Assembly: GCA_007121785.1 (NCBI GenBank)
Contig: SKJX01000029.1
Coordinates: 1 to 33,160, forward strand
Source of the DNA: Nitriliruptoraceae bacterium
GTDB lineage: Bacteria > Actinomycetota > Nitriliruptoria > Nitriliruptorales > Nitriliruptoraceae
Direction of reading: 5' to 3'
Length of the DNA stretch: 33,160 bases
Below the pieces are notes generated by a model. The model worked only from the letters and a program-made list of their open reading frames with translations, was not told where the DNA came from and made no database searches. Both the position numbers and the translations under genes were made by a program. How positions within the stretch are numbered: position 1 is the first letter of the stretch; the number at the start of each line of letters is the position of its first letter. Shown piece by piece: positions 1 through 8,497 of this stretch.

Positions 1-95
1 ACCGGCTCGTCGGCATCCTCCACGGCTGCCTCAGACACCAAACCCTCTACGACGAACACACCGCCTGGGGCCACCGCCTCACCCTCGCCGCTTGA
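1..95 (+). CDS. IS110-family transposase, C-terminal end (partial)
   Basis: Only the last 30 or so codons are in the window, in frame 3, ending with TGA at 93-95. The visible tail (RLVGILHGCL...YDEHTAWGHR...AA) matches the usual C-terminus of actinobacterial IS110-type transposases, which cut and rejoin DNA through a DEDD/RuvC-like domain and a C-terminal serine domain. Both of those domains lie outside the window. The insertion sequence end should fall shortly after the stop. IS110 elements lack clear terminal inverted repeats, so the exact edge cannot be set here. The family call rests on pattern recognition of a short tail. Confidence 0.65.
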   Translation, partial: RLVGILHGCLRHQTLYDEHTAWGHRLTLAA

Positions 96-339
96 CATCT
101 ACAGCCGTGGGATATCTAGCCGCTCCCTCCTGACGCCCCGAAGCGGTGACCGGCCCTCCTCGCCACCCCGCGCCCGGACGACGACCACAGCCGGACGTGC
201 GACGCGCGGCGCACATCGGGAAGACGGTTGCATCCGCAACCGTTGTCCGCCACGATGGCTCCGTGGATGCGCAGGAGCCCCGTCCGACCCGCACCAGGTG
301 GTTCGCCCCGCCGCCGTCCACCGCCCGAGGAGGCCCGTG

Positions 340-1350
340 ATGCCCGCCGTCACCGTCGATGACCTGCTGACCCTGCCCCGCGTCAACCGGCCCGACCCCG
401 CGACCCAGCGGCCGCGCCCGGTCCGCTCGATCACGACCGCCCCGAGGGGGTTCGAGGGTGAGGGCTTCCCCGTGCGGCGTGCGTTCCAGGGCGTCGACCT
501 CGTCGACCTCGATCCGTTCATCCACCTCGACCAGATGGGCGAGGTGGAGTACGCGCCGGGCGAGCCCAAGGGCACCGCCTGGCATCCGCACCGTGGGTTC
601 GAGACCGTCACCTACATGCTCGACGGGATCCTCGACCACCAGGACTCCCACGGCGGGGGCGGGACCATCACCGACGGCGACACCCAGTGGATGACCGCCG
701 GCAGCGGGCTGCTGCACATCGAGGCACCGCCGGAGCACGTGGTGATGAAGGGCGGGCTGTTCCACGGCTTCCAGCTGTGGGTGAACCTGCCGGCCGCCCA
801 GAAGTGGAACGAGCCGCGCTACCAGGACCTCAAGTCCCGGGAGGTCGAACTGCTGACCTCCCACGACGGTGGTGCGCTGCTGCGGCTGATCGCCGGCGAG
901 GTCGACGGCCGCCACGGCCCCGGCTCGACCTTCACGCCGATCACCCTGATCCACGCGACCTTGGAGCCGGGAGCGGAGCTGACCCTGCCGTGGCGCCCGG
1001 ACTTCAACGCGCTGGCCTACGTGCTCAACGGCGACGGGTTCGTCGGTCCGGACCGCACCCCGATCGGGCTCGGTCAGCTGTCGACGTTCGGCCAGGGCGA
1101 CACGATCCGCATCGCCGCCAAGGACCGGCAGGAGTCCCGCTCACCGAAGATGGACGTGCTCCTGCTCGGGGGCCGACCGATCGGCGAGCCGGTCGCCTGG
1201 TACGGCCCCTTCGTGATGAACACCAAGGCCGAGGTCATGCAGGCGGTCCAGGACTTCCAGGCGGGCAAGCTCGGCACCATCCCGGCGCTGCACGACCACG
1301 GCAACGTCGACCCGGACGACGGCACCGACCAGGTCGGCGACCGCGCCTGA
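340..1350 (+). CDS. Pirin family protein
   Basis: A 336-residue bicupin protein of ordinary pirin length. The four metal ligands of the N-terminal cupin are present: His82 and His84 in WHPHRGFE, and His126 and Glu128 in GSGLLHIEAP. An iron-binding, possibly quercetinase-like or redox-sensing, pirin is therefore intact. The ATG at 340 is preceded by a strong GAGGAGG at about 327-333, which favours it over upstream in-frame starts. The neighbour downstream is convergent, with only 7 bp between the stop codons. Pirins have varied roles (dioxygenase, regulator of pyruvate dehydrogenase, transcription cofactor), and nothing here selects one. Confidence 0.9.
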   Translation: MPAVTVDDLLTLPRVNRPDPATQRPRPVRSITTAPRGFEGEGFPVRRAFQGVDLVDLDPFIHLDQMGEVEYAPGEPKGTAWHPHRGFETVTYMLDGILDHQDSHGGGGTITDGDTQWMTAGSGLLHIEAPPEHVVMKGGLFHGFQLWVNLPAAQKWNEPRYQDLKSREVELLTSHDGGALLRLIAGEVDGRHGPGSTFTPITLIHATLEPGAELTLPWRPDFNALAYVLNGDGFVGPDRTPIGLGQLSTFGQGDTIRIAAKDRQESRSPKMDVLLLGGRPIGEPVAWYGPFVMNTKAEVMQAVQDFQAGKLGTIPALHDHGNVDPDDGTDQVGDRA

Positions 1351-1357
1351 CGGCCGC

Positions 1358-2365
1358 TCAGATGTCGGCCTTGACCATGTGCACGACGTCCAGCCACCAC
1401 CGCCAGTTCGGCGGCACGTAGGTCCGGGCGAAGCTCTCGTCGACGTTGTCGGTGTCGTACAACTCGGCGAGCCGCGCGGTGAAGTCGTGGATCGACTCGT
1501 CCCAGGACGACCACGAGTGCAGCCCCTTGGGGCCGTTGCCCGACCATCCCCAGGCGTTGTAGGTGCTCGGCGGCAACTGCTTGCCGCCGTTGGACTCGGC
1601 GATCGCGATGCCGACCACCAGCCGGGGGTCGACGTCGTGCTCGACGCCGGCCTCGACGAAGGTCTCCGCGTGCTCCGCCAACGGCGCACCCCGGTCGTCG
1701 AGGTAGTGCTCGATGCGCTCGGCGTCGATCCGGTCACCGTCGTCCGTCTCGAACGCCAGCACCTCATCGTCGGACGCGTCGTCCGCTCCGGCATCGGCGC
1801 CGCCGTCGCCCTCGTCGTCGGGCGCATCGTCGGCCGCGTCCGCATCGCCCTCACCGTCGACGATGTCCGGCACGACCGTGTCGTCATCGCGGGACGGTGC
1901 GGCGACGGTCACCACCTCGCCGTCGGCCAGCGCATCGGCGTGCTGCCGCAGCGCGTCGGGCCGCTCGAGCGACCCCGCCAGGGGATGGTCCAAGGGGGCG
2001 GCCAGCCGGTGCGCGACGGGCCGAGTCGCCGCATCCGAACCGTCGGCGACGCGGACGGTCACCGAACGCCGATCGGCCGCGGACGGCGCGACGGTCGCGT
2101 CGCCGGCGCCGCGACCGACCGTGTTCGCGTGCTCCGCGGTCGCGTGCTCGAGCGCACCGACGGCCTTCCCGGGCTCCACCGCCGTCGGATCGAGCGAGGT
2201 CGAGGCCAGCAGCGACCGCTCGGTCGGTGGCGTGGCGTGCGTGGCGGCGACCGCGAGGCTGCCGCCCGCGAGCAGCACGGCGAGCAGGAGCAGCTGCCCA
2301 CGGCGGTGCGGACTACTCGCATCCGAGCGGGGACGCCGGCGGGCGTGTGGTGGAGGTGTGGACAT
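1358..2365 (-). CDS. Secreted lysozyme/transglycosylase-like protein
   Basis: A 335-residue protein with a short basic N-terminus and one hydrophobic segment (about residues 24-42), so it is exported or membrane-anchored. The middle is low-complexity and very rich in Asp/Ala (about 160-215). The C-terminal 110 residues resemble lysozyme-like/SLT folds: VDPRLVVGIAIAESNGG, with Glu257 the likely catalytic acid, followed by YNAWGWSG and an aromatic-rich end. The expected role is cutting or remodelling peptidoglycan outside the membrane. An AAGG-like ribosome site lies just before the ATG at 2365. The exact family (glucosaminidase versus lytic transglycosylase) cannot be settled by eye. Confidence 0.7.
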   Translation of the reverse strand: MSTPPPHARRRPRSDASSPHRRGQLLLLAVLLAGGSLAVAATHATPPTERSLLASTSLDPTAVEPGKAVGALEHATAEHANTVGRGAGDATVAPSAADRRSVTVRVADGSDAATRPVAHRLAAPLDHPLAGSLERPDALRQHADALADGEVVTVAAPSRDDDTVVPDIVDGEGDADAADDAPDDEGDGGADAGADDASDDEVLAFETDDGDRIDAERIEHYLDDRGAPLAEHAETFVEAGVEHDVDPRLVVGIAIAESNGGKQLPPSTYNAWGWSGNGPKGLHSWSSWDESIHDFTARLAELYDTDNVDESFARTYVPPNWRWWLDVVHMVKADI

Positions 2366-2722
2366 CGTTCGACCTTCGAACGGGGCCAGACGTCGACCCG
2401 GGCGGGACGTGATCGGTCCGGAAGCCCAGGGGTCGGCGGCCGGGGGACACGCGAGCAGAGGGCTGAGGTGCGGTGCCGCCGACCGTGCGGTCGGGGTCGG
2501 CTCGCGCGGGTACGGAGGTGAGGGTGACGATCCGGGTCGGAGCCGTCAGTACCCCCGACCCGTCCATCCGGACGAGCCGACCTCCGGCCGGGGCCGTTCC
2601 GTCGCAGCAGGCTCCCCTACGGACCCGTAACCTGCGCGCTCTGTACCGGTCCACCGTCCTCGCACCGTCCACGCACGGTTCGGCACCGGACCACAGCGGA
2701 TGAGCGCCGAACCGAGGTCACG
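2366..2722. other. Divergent intergenic region
   Basis: This 357-bp gap separates the divergent lytic enzyme and the ole operon. It must hold the promoters of both. I see no convincing -35/-10 pair, riboswitch or gene. Open frames crossing it are antisense extensions of neighbouring genes. Confidence 0.5.
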
Positions 2723-3748
2723 ATGCGCGGCAACACCACCTTCCAACACACCAACACCTCCGTCCTGTCCGTCGAGGCCGCCGACGCCCCGATCGTGGTG
2801 CCCTCGTCGCAGTTCGACGAGGCGCTGAGCGGCACCTACGAACGGTTGGGGCTGCGCGCCGGGCTGCTCGAGGAGGTCGCCGGGATCTTCGAACGTCGGT
2901 GGTGGCCGGACGACGTCAGCTACGCCGACGCGGCCGCCCTCGCCGGTGACCAGGCCATCCGAGCGGCCGGGATCGACCGGGACGACATCGGGCTGTTGAT
3001 CGACACCTCGGTGTGCCGCGCGCACCTCGAGCCGTCGGCAGCGGTGGACGTCCACCGGCAGCTGGGTTTGTCCACGGCCTGCTTGAACTTCGACCTGGCC
3101 AACGCCTGCCTCGGGTTCGTCAACGCCATGCACCTGGCGGCCACGATGATCGACAGCGGGCACATCACCCACGCCCTGGTCGTCGACGGGGAAGGGAGCC
3201 GCTACACCCAGGAAGCGACGATCGACCGCCTCAGCCGCGAGGAGACCACCGTCGCCAACGTCTTCGACGAGTTCGCGACGCTGACCCTGGGCTCCGGGGG
3301 CGCCGCGATGGTCCTCGGCCGCGCCGACGACCACCCGGAGGGCCACCGCATCATCGGGGGCGAGTCCCGCGCCGGCACCCAGTACAACGACCTGTGCATC
3401 GGCGACATCGACGGGATGCAGACCGACACCAAGGCCCTGCTCGACGCCGGGCTGGAGATCGCGGACGCGACCTGGATCACCGCACGCGAGAACGGGTGGG
3501 ACTGGGCCCACGCCGACCACTACGTCCTGCACCAGATCTCGCAGGTCCACACCCAGCTGATGTGCAAGCAGCTGGGCATCGACCCGGACCTGGTGCCGCT
3601 GAGCTTCCCGATGCGCGGCAACATCGGGCCGGCCTCGATCCCGACCACGCTCGCTCGTCACCAGGAGCACATCCGCCCCGGCGACACCGTGATCCTCGGC
3701 GGTATCGGCTCCGGCATCAACACCACCGCGACCGAACTGCGCTGGTGA
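2723..3748 (+). CDS. oleA: OleA, acyl-CoA head-to-head condensing enzyme
   Basis: A 341-residue thiolase-fold protein of the KAS III/OleA type. OleA joins two long acyl-CoAs by non-decarboxylative Claisen condensation to a 2-alkyl-3-ketoacid, the first step of long-chain olefin synthesis in the cytoplasm. Catalytic Cys129 is in NACLGF, His270 in LHQIS and Asn300 in RGNIGPAS. Glu103 in HLEPS matches the OleA-specific glutamate that reaches into the partner subunit. The C-terminal glycine-rich GGIGSG loop is present. The ATG at 2723 sits after GAGGTC. It is the first gene of a coupled oleA-oleBC-oleD operon, and this context separates it from FabH, which would sit among fatty-acid synthesis genes. 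Confidence 0.93.
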   Translation: MRGNTTFQHTNTSVLSVEAADAPIVVPSSQFDEALSGTYERLGLRAGLLEEVAGIFERRWWPDDVSYADAAALAGDQAIRAAGIDRDDIGLLIDTSVCRAHLEPSAAVDVHRQLGLSTACLNFDLANACLGFVNAMHLAATMIDSGHITHALVVDGEGSRYTQEATIDRLSREETTVANVFDEFATLTLGSGGAAMVLGRADDHPEGHRIIGGESRAGTQYNDLCIGDIDGMQTDTKALLDAGLEIADATWITARENGWDWAHADHYVLHQISQVHTQLMCKQLGIDPDLVPLSFPMRGNIGPASIPTTLARHQEHIRPGDTVILGGIGSGINTTATELRW

Positions 3749-6447
3749 GCGCGACCGCGCCAGCCAGCCTGCCCCCGGAGGGGCTGCCAGGCCTCGACCC
3801 GGCGTGGTCGCGCCTGGTCGAGGCTGCCGATCCCGACGGGGCCCCGCGCACCTGGCACGTGCTCGACACCCACCATACGCCCGCCGGTACCGCGGACGGT
3901 GACCGTGAGGCGCCGGTGGGCACGCTGCTGTGCGTCCACGGCAACCCGACCTGGTCGTACACCTTCCGTGACCTGCTCGCCGAGCCACCACCGGGGTGGC
4001 GGGTCGTGGCCGTCGACCAGTTGGAGATGGGCTACTCCGAGCGCACCGACCAGTCCCGACCGCTGGCCCGCCGTATCGGCGACCTCGCGCGGCTGACCTC
4101 CGCGCTGGAGCTGACCGGTCCGGTGATCCCGGTCGGCCACGACTGGGGCGGGCCGATCGCGCTCGGCTGGGCGCTGGCCCACCAGGCGCAGGTCGCCGGG
4201 GTGGTCCTGAGCAACACGGCGGTGCACCAGCCACCCGACGCGGCCGTGCCCACGCTGATCCGTGGCGCCCGCCTCCGGGGCCTGCTGGACGCGGTGACGG
4301 TCCGCACGCCGACGTTCGTGCGCGGCGCCACCGCCCTGTCCCGCCCGCCGCTGCCGCGAGCGGTCCGTGACGCGTACGCGGCGCCGTACGCGACACCGGC
4401 TCGCCGCGTCGGCGTGGGCGGGTTCGTCCGCGACATCCCCCTCGACGCCGACCATCCGAGCGCCACGACCCTCGATGCGGTCGCTGACGGGTTGCGCGAA
4501 CTCGCCGGCGTCCCCGTCCTGCTGTTCTGGGGACCGCTCGATCCGGTGTTCTCCGACCGCTACCTCCACGACCTCGAGGCCCGGCTGCCGCACGCCGACG
4601 TCCACCGGGCCGAAGGCGCGAGCCACCTCGCCCCGGAGGACGCCGACCTCGCCGGCGCGGTCGCCCGGTGGCTGGCCGCGCGCGTCGACCTCGACCGCCA
4701 GCACGACGTCGAGGCGCTGACTCGACCCGCGGACCCCGATCCCGACGCTCGACACGGGGCGGACCACGAGGACGACCTGGACCGGACGCCCGCGTGGGCC
4801 GCGATCCTCGACCCGGCACGTGCCGCCACCGACGCGATCGTCGAACCCTCCGACCCGACCGACCCGGTCGCCGGTCCACACCGGATCAGCTTCGGTGAAC
4901 TGGCCGACGACGTGCACGCCCTGGCCTTCGGCCTCCACCGCCACGGGGTCCGCCCCGGTGACCGCGTCGCGTGCCTGGTCACACCCGGCCGGGAGCTCGC
5001 AACGCTGCTCTACGCGTGTTGGCGGCTGGGAGCGGTCGTGGTCATCGCCGACGCCGGGCTCGGACCGCGGGGCTTGAGCCGCGCGCTTCGCAGCGCCGCC
5101 CCGGACCACCTCGTCGGCATCTCGCGGGCCATGGCCGCAGCGACGGCCCTGCGATGGCCCGGACGCCGGATCGCGGCGTCCGACGTCGGCCCGCGGTTGG
5201 CCCGCTCGAGCGGCGCCGCCACCTCGATCCCCGACCTGATCGCCGATGGCGCCGTCGCCCTGGCCGATGGCGACGGGCGTCCCGACACGCTGCTGCCACC
5301 CCCACCGAGCGGTGAGGCCGACGCCGCGGTCGTGTTCACCTCCGGGTCGACGGGACCGGCCAAGGGTGTGGTCTACCGCCACCGGCAGCTCGAGGCGCAG
5401 CGCGACGCGCTGGCGGCCACGTACGCGATCGGTGACGACGACCGACTGGTGGCCGCGTTCGCACCGTTCGCGCTGTACGGGCCGGCGTTGGGCATCACCT
5501 CGATGGTGCCGGCGATGGACGTCACCGCACCCTCGACGCTGACCGCGACCGCCTTGGCCGACGCGGTGGTCGCCACCGACGCGACGCTGGTGTTCGCCTC
5601 ACCGGCGGCGCTGGTCAACGTGGCGGCGACGGCCGGTGACCTCCAGGACCACCACCGGACCGCCCTCGCGGGCGTCCGTCTGCTCTTGTCCGCCGGCGCG
5701 CCGGTCCCGGCCGAGCTCCTGCGGGAGTTGACCGGGGTGCTCCCCGCCGCCGAGCCACACACCCCGTACGGGATGACCGAGGCCCTGCCGGTCGCCGACA
5801 TCGACCTGGCCACGATCGACGCGGTCGGGCTCGGCCGGGGGGTCTGCGTCGGGCACCCGGTCCCGGGTGTCGAGGTGGCGATCAGCCCCCTCGACAGCGA
5901 CGCCGCCACCGGTGCGTTGACCAGCCGACCGCACGTCACCGGCGAGGTCTGCATCCGCGCCCCCCACGGCAAGGACCGCTACGACCGGCTCGCGATCACC
6001 GAACTGGCCAGCTCCCGCGACGAGGGATGGCACCGCTCGGGCGACGTCGGCCACCTCGACGCTGACGGTCGGCTGTGGATCGAGGGTCGGCTCTCGCACG
6101 TGATCACCACCGCGGACGGGGTCGTCACCCCGGTCGGTATCGAACGGCGCGTGGAAGCGATCGAGCGCGTGACGATGGCGGCCGCGGTCGGGGTCGGCCC
6201 GCCCGGCACCCAGCAGGTCGTGGTGGTCGTCACCACCGACCCCCGCCCGGGTCGCATGCAGCTGGCCCCGCTGAGCCTCACCGACCGGGTCCGTGACGCG
6301 GTCGACGTCGATGTCGCGGCGGTCATCGCCGTCCCGAGCCTGCCGGTGGACGTCCGCCACGAGTCCAAGATCGACCGCGTCGAGGTGGCGGCCTCCGCCG
6401 CCGAACTGCTGGCCGGTCGCGGGCGACGACGTGGAGGCCGGCCATGA
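3745..6447 (+). CDS. oleBC: OleBC fusion: beta-lactone decarboxylase + beta-lactone synthetase
   Basis: A 900-residue fusion. Residues about 1-315 are an alpha/beta hydrolase of the haloalkane-dehalogenase type (OleB): HGNPTWS at 66-72, nucleophile Asp133 in GHDWGG, acid Asp266 and His294. OleB removes CO2 from the beta-lactone to give the cis-alkene. After an acidic linker (about 320-350) comes an AMP-binding enzyme (OleC): P-loop TSGSTGPAK at 532-540, YGMTEA at 675-680, SGD at 765-767 and C-terminal Lys875. OleC closes the beta-hydroxy acid to a beta-lactone using ATP. The GTG start at 3745 overlaps the oleA stop as GTGA. An open frame extends further upstream in the same phase but lies inside oleA. 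Fused OleBC is known from actinobacteria. Confidence 0.93.
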   Translation: MSATAPASLPPEGLPGLDPAWSRLVEAADPDGAPRTWHVLDTHHTPAGTADGDREAPVGTLLCVHGNPTWSYTFRDLLAEPPPGWRVVAVDQLEMGYSERTDQSRPLARRIGDLARLTSALELTGPVIPVGHDWGGPIALGWALAHQAQVAGVVLSNTAVHQPPDAAVPTLIRGARLRGLLDAVTVRTPTFVRGATALSRPPLPRAVRDAYAAPYATPARRVGVGGFVRDIPLDADHPSATTLDAVADGLRELAGVPVLLFWGPLDPVFSDRYLHDLEARLPHADVHRAEGASHLAPEDADLAGAVARWLAARVDLDRQHDVEALTRPADPDPDARHGADHEDDLDRTPAWAAILDPARAATDAIVEPSDPTDPVAGPHRISFGELADDVHALAFGLHRHGVRPGDRVACLVTPGRELATLLYACWRLGAVVVIADAGLGPRGLSRALRSAAPDHLVGISRAMAAATALRWPGRRIAASDVGPRLARSSGAATSIPDLIADGAVALADGDGRPDTLLPPPPSGEADAAVVFTSGSTGPAKGVVYRHRQLEAQRDALAATYAIGDDDRLVAAFAPFALYGPALGITSMVPAMDVTAPSTLTATALADAVVATDATLVFASPAALVNVAATAGDLQDHHRTALAGVRLLLSAGAPVPAELLRELTGVLPAAEPHTPYGMTEALPVADIDLATIDAVGLGRGVCVGHPVPGVEVAISPLDSDAATGALTSRPHVTGEVCIRAPHGKDRYDRLAITELASSRDEGWHRSGDVGHLDADGRLWIEGRLSHVITTADGVVTPVGIERRVEAIERVTMAAAVGVGPPGTQQVVVVVTTDPRPGRMQLAPLSLTDRVRDAVDVDVAAVIAVPSLPVDVRHESKIDRVEVAASAAELLAGRGRRRGGRP

Positions 6448-7424
6448 AGGTCCTGGTGACCGGCGCGAGCGGGATGCTCGGCGGGGCGACCGCCCGGGCG
6501 CTCGCGGCCCGTGGCGACGAGGTCACGGTGTTCCAGCGCCATGCCGCCGAGCTGGGTCTGCGCGAGGTGCTCGGCGACGTCGCCGATGCCCGCGCCGTCG
6601 CCCGGGCGTGCGAGGGCCAGGACGCGATCGTGCACCTGGCCGCGAAGGTCGGCGTGGTCGGGACCGCGCCGCAGTTCACCGCCGCCAACGTCGACGGCAC
6701 CGCCAACGTGCTCGCCGCGGCACGCGCCCACGACGTGGCCCGGGTCGTCCATGTGTCGTCCCCGTCGGTCGCACACGCCGGGGAGCCGCTGGTCGGCGCC
6801 CCGGCCGGTCCGGCCGACCCACACGGCACCATCGGCCACTACCCGCGCACCAAGGCGCACGCGGAGCAGCTGGCGTTGACCGCCGCCGACGAACGTGCGG
6901 TCGTCGCGGTCCGCCCCCACCTGGTGTGGGGACCGGGCGACCCGCAGCTGATCGGCCGCATCGTGGACCGCGCCCGGACCGGTCGGCTCGCGCTGATCGA
7001 TCGCGGCGCGGCGCTGATCGACACCACCTACCTCGACAACGCCGTGGACGCCCTGGTCGCCGCGCTGGACCGTGCAGCTGAACCGTCGGTCCGTGGACGG
7101 GCGTTCGTGGTGTCCAACGGGCAGCCGCGCACGGTCGCGGAGCTGCTGACCCGCATCTGCCGGGCCGCCGGGCTGCCCGCCCCGACCCGACGGGTGCCGC
7201 TACCGGTGGCGTTCGCCGGCGGCGCCGCCGTCGAGCGGGTCTGGGCGAAGCTCGAGCGCACCGACGACCCGCCGATGACCTCGTTCCTCGCCGAGCAACT
7301 GGCCACGGCGCACTGGTTCGACCAGCGCGAGACCCGCGAGGCGCTCCGCTGGACCCCGCGGGTCCCCTTGGAGGTCGGGTTCGACCGGCTGGCCGCCTGG
7401 TTCGCCGACCACCCCGAGCGCTGA
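6444..7424 (+). CDS. oleD: OleD, 2-alkyl-3-oxoalkanoate reductase
   Basis: A 326-residue extended short-chain dehydrogenase. The N-terminal VTGASGMLGG (about residues 4-13) is the NAD(P) loop. A serine in VHVSSPSV and YPRTK supply the Ser and Tyr-xxx-Lys catalytic set. OleD reduces the OleA product to the beta-hydroxy acid that OleC then lactonises. The ATG at 6444 overlaps the oleBC stop as ATGA, so translation is probably coupled and the three proteins made in ratio. It ends the operon. The next gene is convergent, 122 bp away. Relatives include 3-beta-hydroxysteroid dehydrogenase-like proteins, but the context fixes the call. Confidence 0.92.
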   Translation: MKVLVTGASGMLGGATARALAARGDEVTVFQRHAAELGLREVLGDVADARAVARACEGQDAIVHLAAKVGVVGTAPQFTAANVDGTANVLAAARAHDVARVVHVSSPSVAHAGEPLVGAPAGPADPHGTIGHYPRTKAHAEQLALTAADERAVVAVRPHLVWGPGDPQLIGRIVDRARTGRLALIDRGAALIDTTYLDNAVDALVAALDRAAEPSVRGRAFVVSNGQPRTVAELLTRICRAAGLPAPTRRVPLPVAFAGGAAVERVWAKLERTDDPPMTSFLAEQLATAHWFDQRETREALRWTPRVPLEVGFDRLAAWFADHPER

Positions 7425-7546
7425 GCCCGTCGGGCGGTGGTCCTCGCTCAGGACGAGGCACGACGCTCGGCACGGAGCACGGACTGGTTGGGGTGCTCGC
7501 CTCGCACGATGGCATCGCCGTCGCCCTGGCGCGGACGTCCGACCGG

Positions 7547-8416
7547 CTACAGGAGGGCGGCTGCTCGCTCGATGGTGTCGAGGATCTGGTGCTCGGGGAC
7601 CGGCGCGAACCGGTCCTGGGGCGGTGCATCCGGTCGCGGTAGGAGCACCAGGCGGTGGACACCCAACTCCTCGTACCGCTGCAACGTCGACGCGCCGATG
7701 GGCTCCGGCGGTGTCACGGTCACCTCGAGCGGACCGAGGGCCGCAGGCCGGTCCAGGCGTTCCTGCTCCTCGGCGATCTCGGCCAGCGCCGTGGCGGTCG
7801 CGTCGAGGTCGGTGCCGAACAGGTACCAGCCGTTGGCCCGCTCGATGATGCGCCGCCGGGAGCGGGGCGTGCCCCCGCCGCCGAGCACGACCGATGGCCC
7901 GCCCGGCTGGACCGGCCTCGGCTGGGCATCGATACCGGAGAAGGAGACCGTCCGCCCCTCGTACCGGGGAAGGTCCGCCGTCCAGAGCTCGAGCAGCGCG
8001 TCCAGGCCTTCGTCCATGCGCAGCCCACGCTCAGCCATGTCCACCCCGAACGCCGCGAACTCGACGTCGAGGCTGCCCAGCCCCAGACCCGCGATGAGCC
8101 GCCCGCCCGAGATCACATCGACGCTGGCGAGCGCTTTCGCCAACCGCACCGGGTGGTGCAGCGGTAACTCCATCGTGCCGCACGCGATGCGCACCCGCTC
8201 GGTCGCCGTCGCCAGCAACGTGAGCGCCGCGATCGAGTCGAGCCACGGCAGGTCGGGGGGCGCGGGGTACCCGTCGGGCCGCGGGTGTGGCAGGACCGCG
8301 TGCTCACCGGTCCACAGCGACTCCAGACCGGCTGCCTCCGCGGCGCGGGCGACCCGTACGGCCGCTTCGGGGTCGGCGCACGTCCCGACGTTCATGCACC
8401 ACAGGCCGAGCTCCAT
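7547..8416 (-). CDS. LLM-class (probably F420-dependent) oxidoreductase
   Basis: A 289-residue luciferase-like monooxygenase-fold protein resembling the TIGR03619 group. It has HHPVRLAKALASVDVISGGRL followed by GLGLGS, the usual LLM core. The family uses reduced F420 or FMN to act on small organic molecules; the substrate is unknown. The ATG at 8416 (MELGLWCMN) has GAGAGGAG a few bases upstream and is preferred over a longer frame that starts at 8497 without a good site. It lies 81 bp behind a second LLM gene and is probably co-transcribed with it. Its stop faces the end of oleD. Confidence 0.85.
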   Translation of the reverse strand: MELGLWCMNVGTCADPEAAVRVARAAEAAGLESLWTGEHAVLPHPRPDGYPAPPDLPWLDSIAALTLLATATERVRIACGTMELPLHHPVRLAKALASVDVISGGRLIAGLGLGSLDVEFAAFGVDMAERGLRMDEGLDALLELWTADLPRYEGRTVSFSGIDAQPRPVQPGGPSVVLGGGGTPRSRRRIIERANGWYLFGTDLDATATALAEIAEEQERLDRPAALGPLEVTVTPPEPIGASTLQRYEELGVHRLVLLPRPDAPPQDRFAPVPEHQILDTIERAAALL

Positions 8417-8497
8417 CGAGGCTCCTCTCGCTAGCCGCGCGACGGCCCCGCGGTCGAGGGACGACCCGGGGCCGTTGCGCGGACGAGCGCGATCCAC

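Noticed and set aside
2366-2722. Cyclic-di-AMP or other riboswitch before the secreted lytic enzyme gene
   Set aside because: Actinobacterial wall-hydrolase genes often carry one, but none of the conserved sequence blocks I know could be found on the minus strand here.
3013-3744. Upstream extension of oleBC into oleA
   Set aside because: The frame stays open but reads as low-complexity Arg/Pro sequence inside oleA; the GTG at 3745 begins recognisable protein.
2546-5382. Very long open frames antisense to the ole operon (2546-4879 and 3658-5382, minus)
   Set aside because: They mirror the high-GC codon pattern of oleA and oleBC, have Arg/Gly/Pro-rich nonsense composition and show no domain; the plus-strand genes have clear active sites.
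7442-7458. CCTCG/CGAGG hairpin between oleD and the LLM gene as a terminator
   Set aside because: Only 5 bp with a 7-base loop and no T-run; too weak to annotate in GC-rich DNA.
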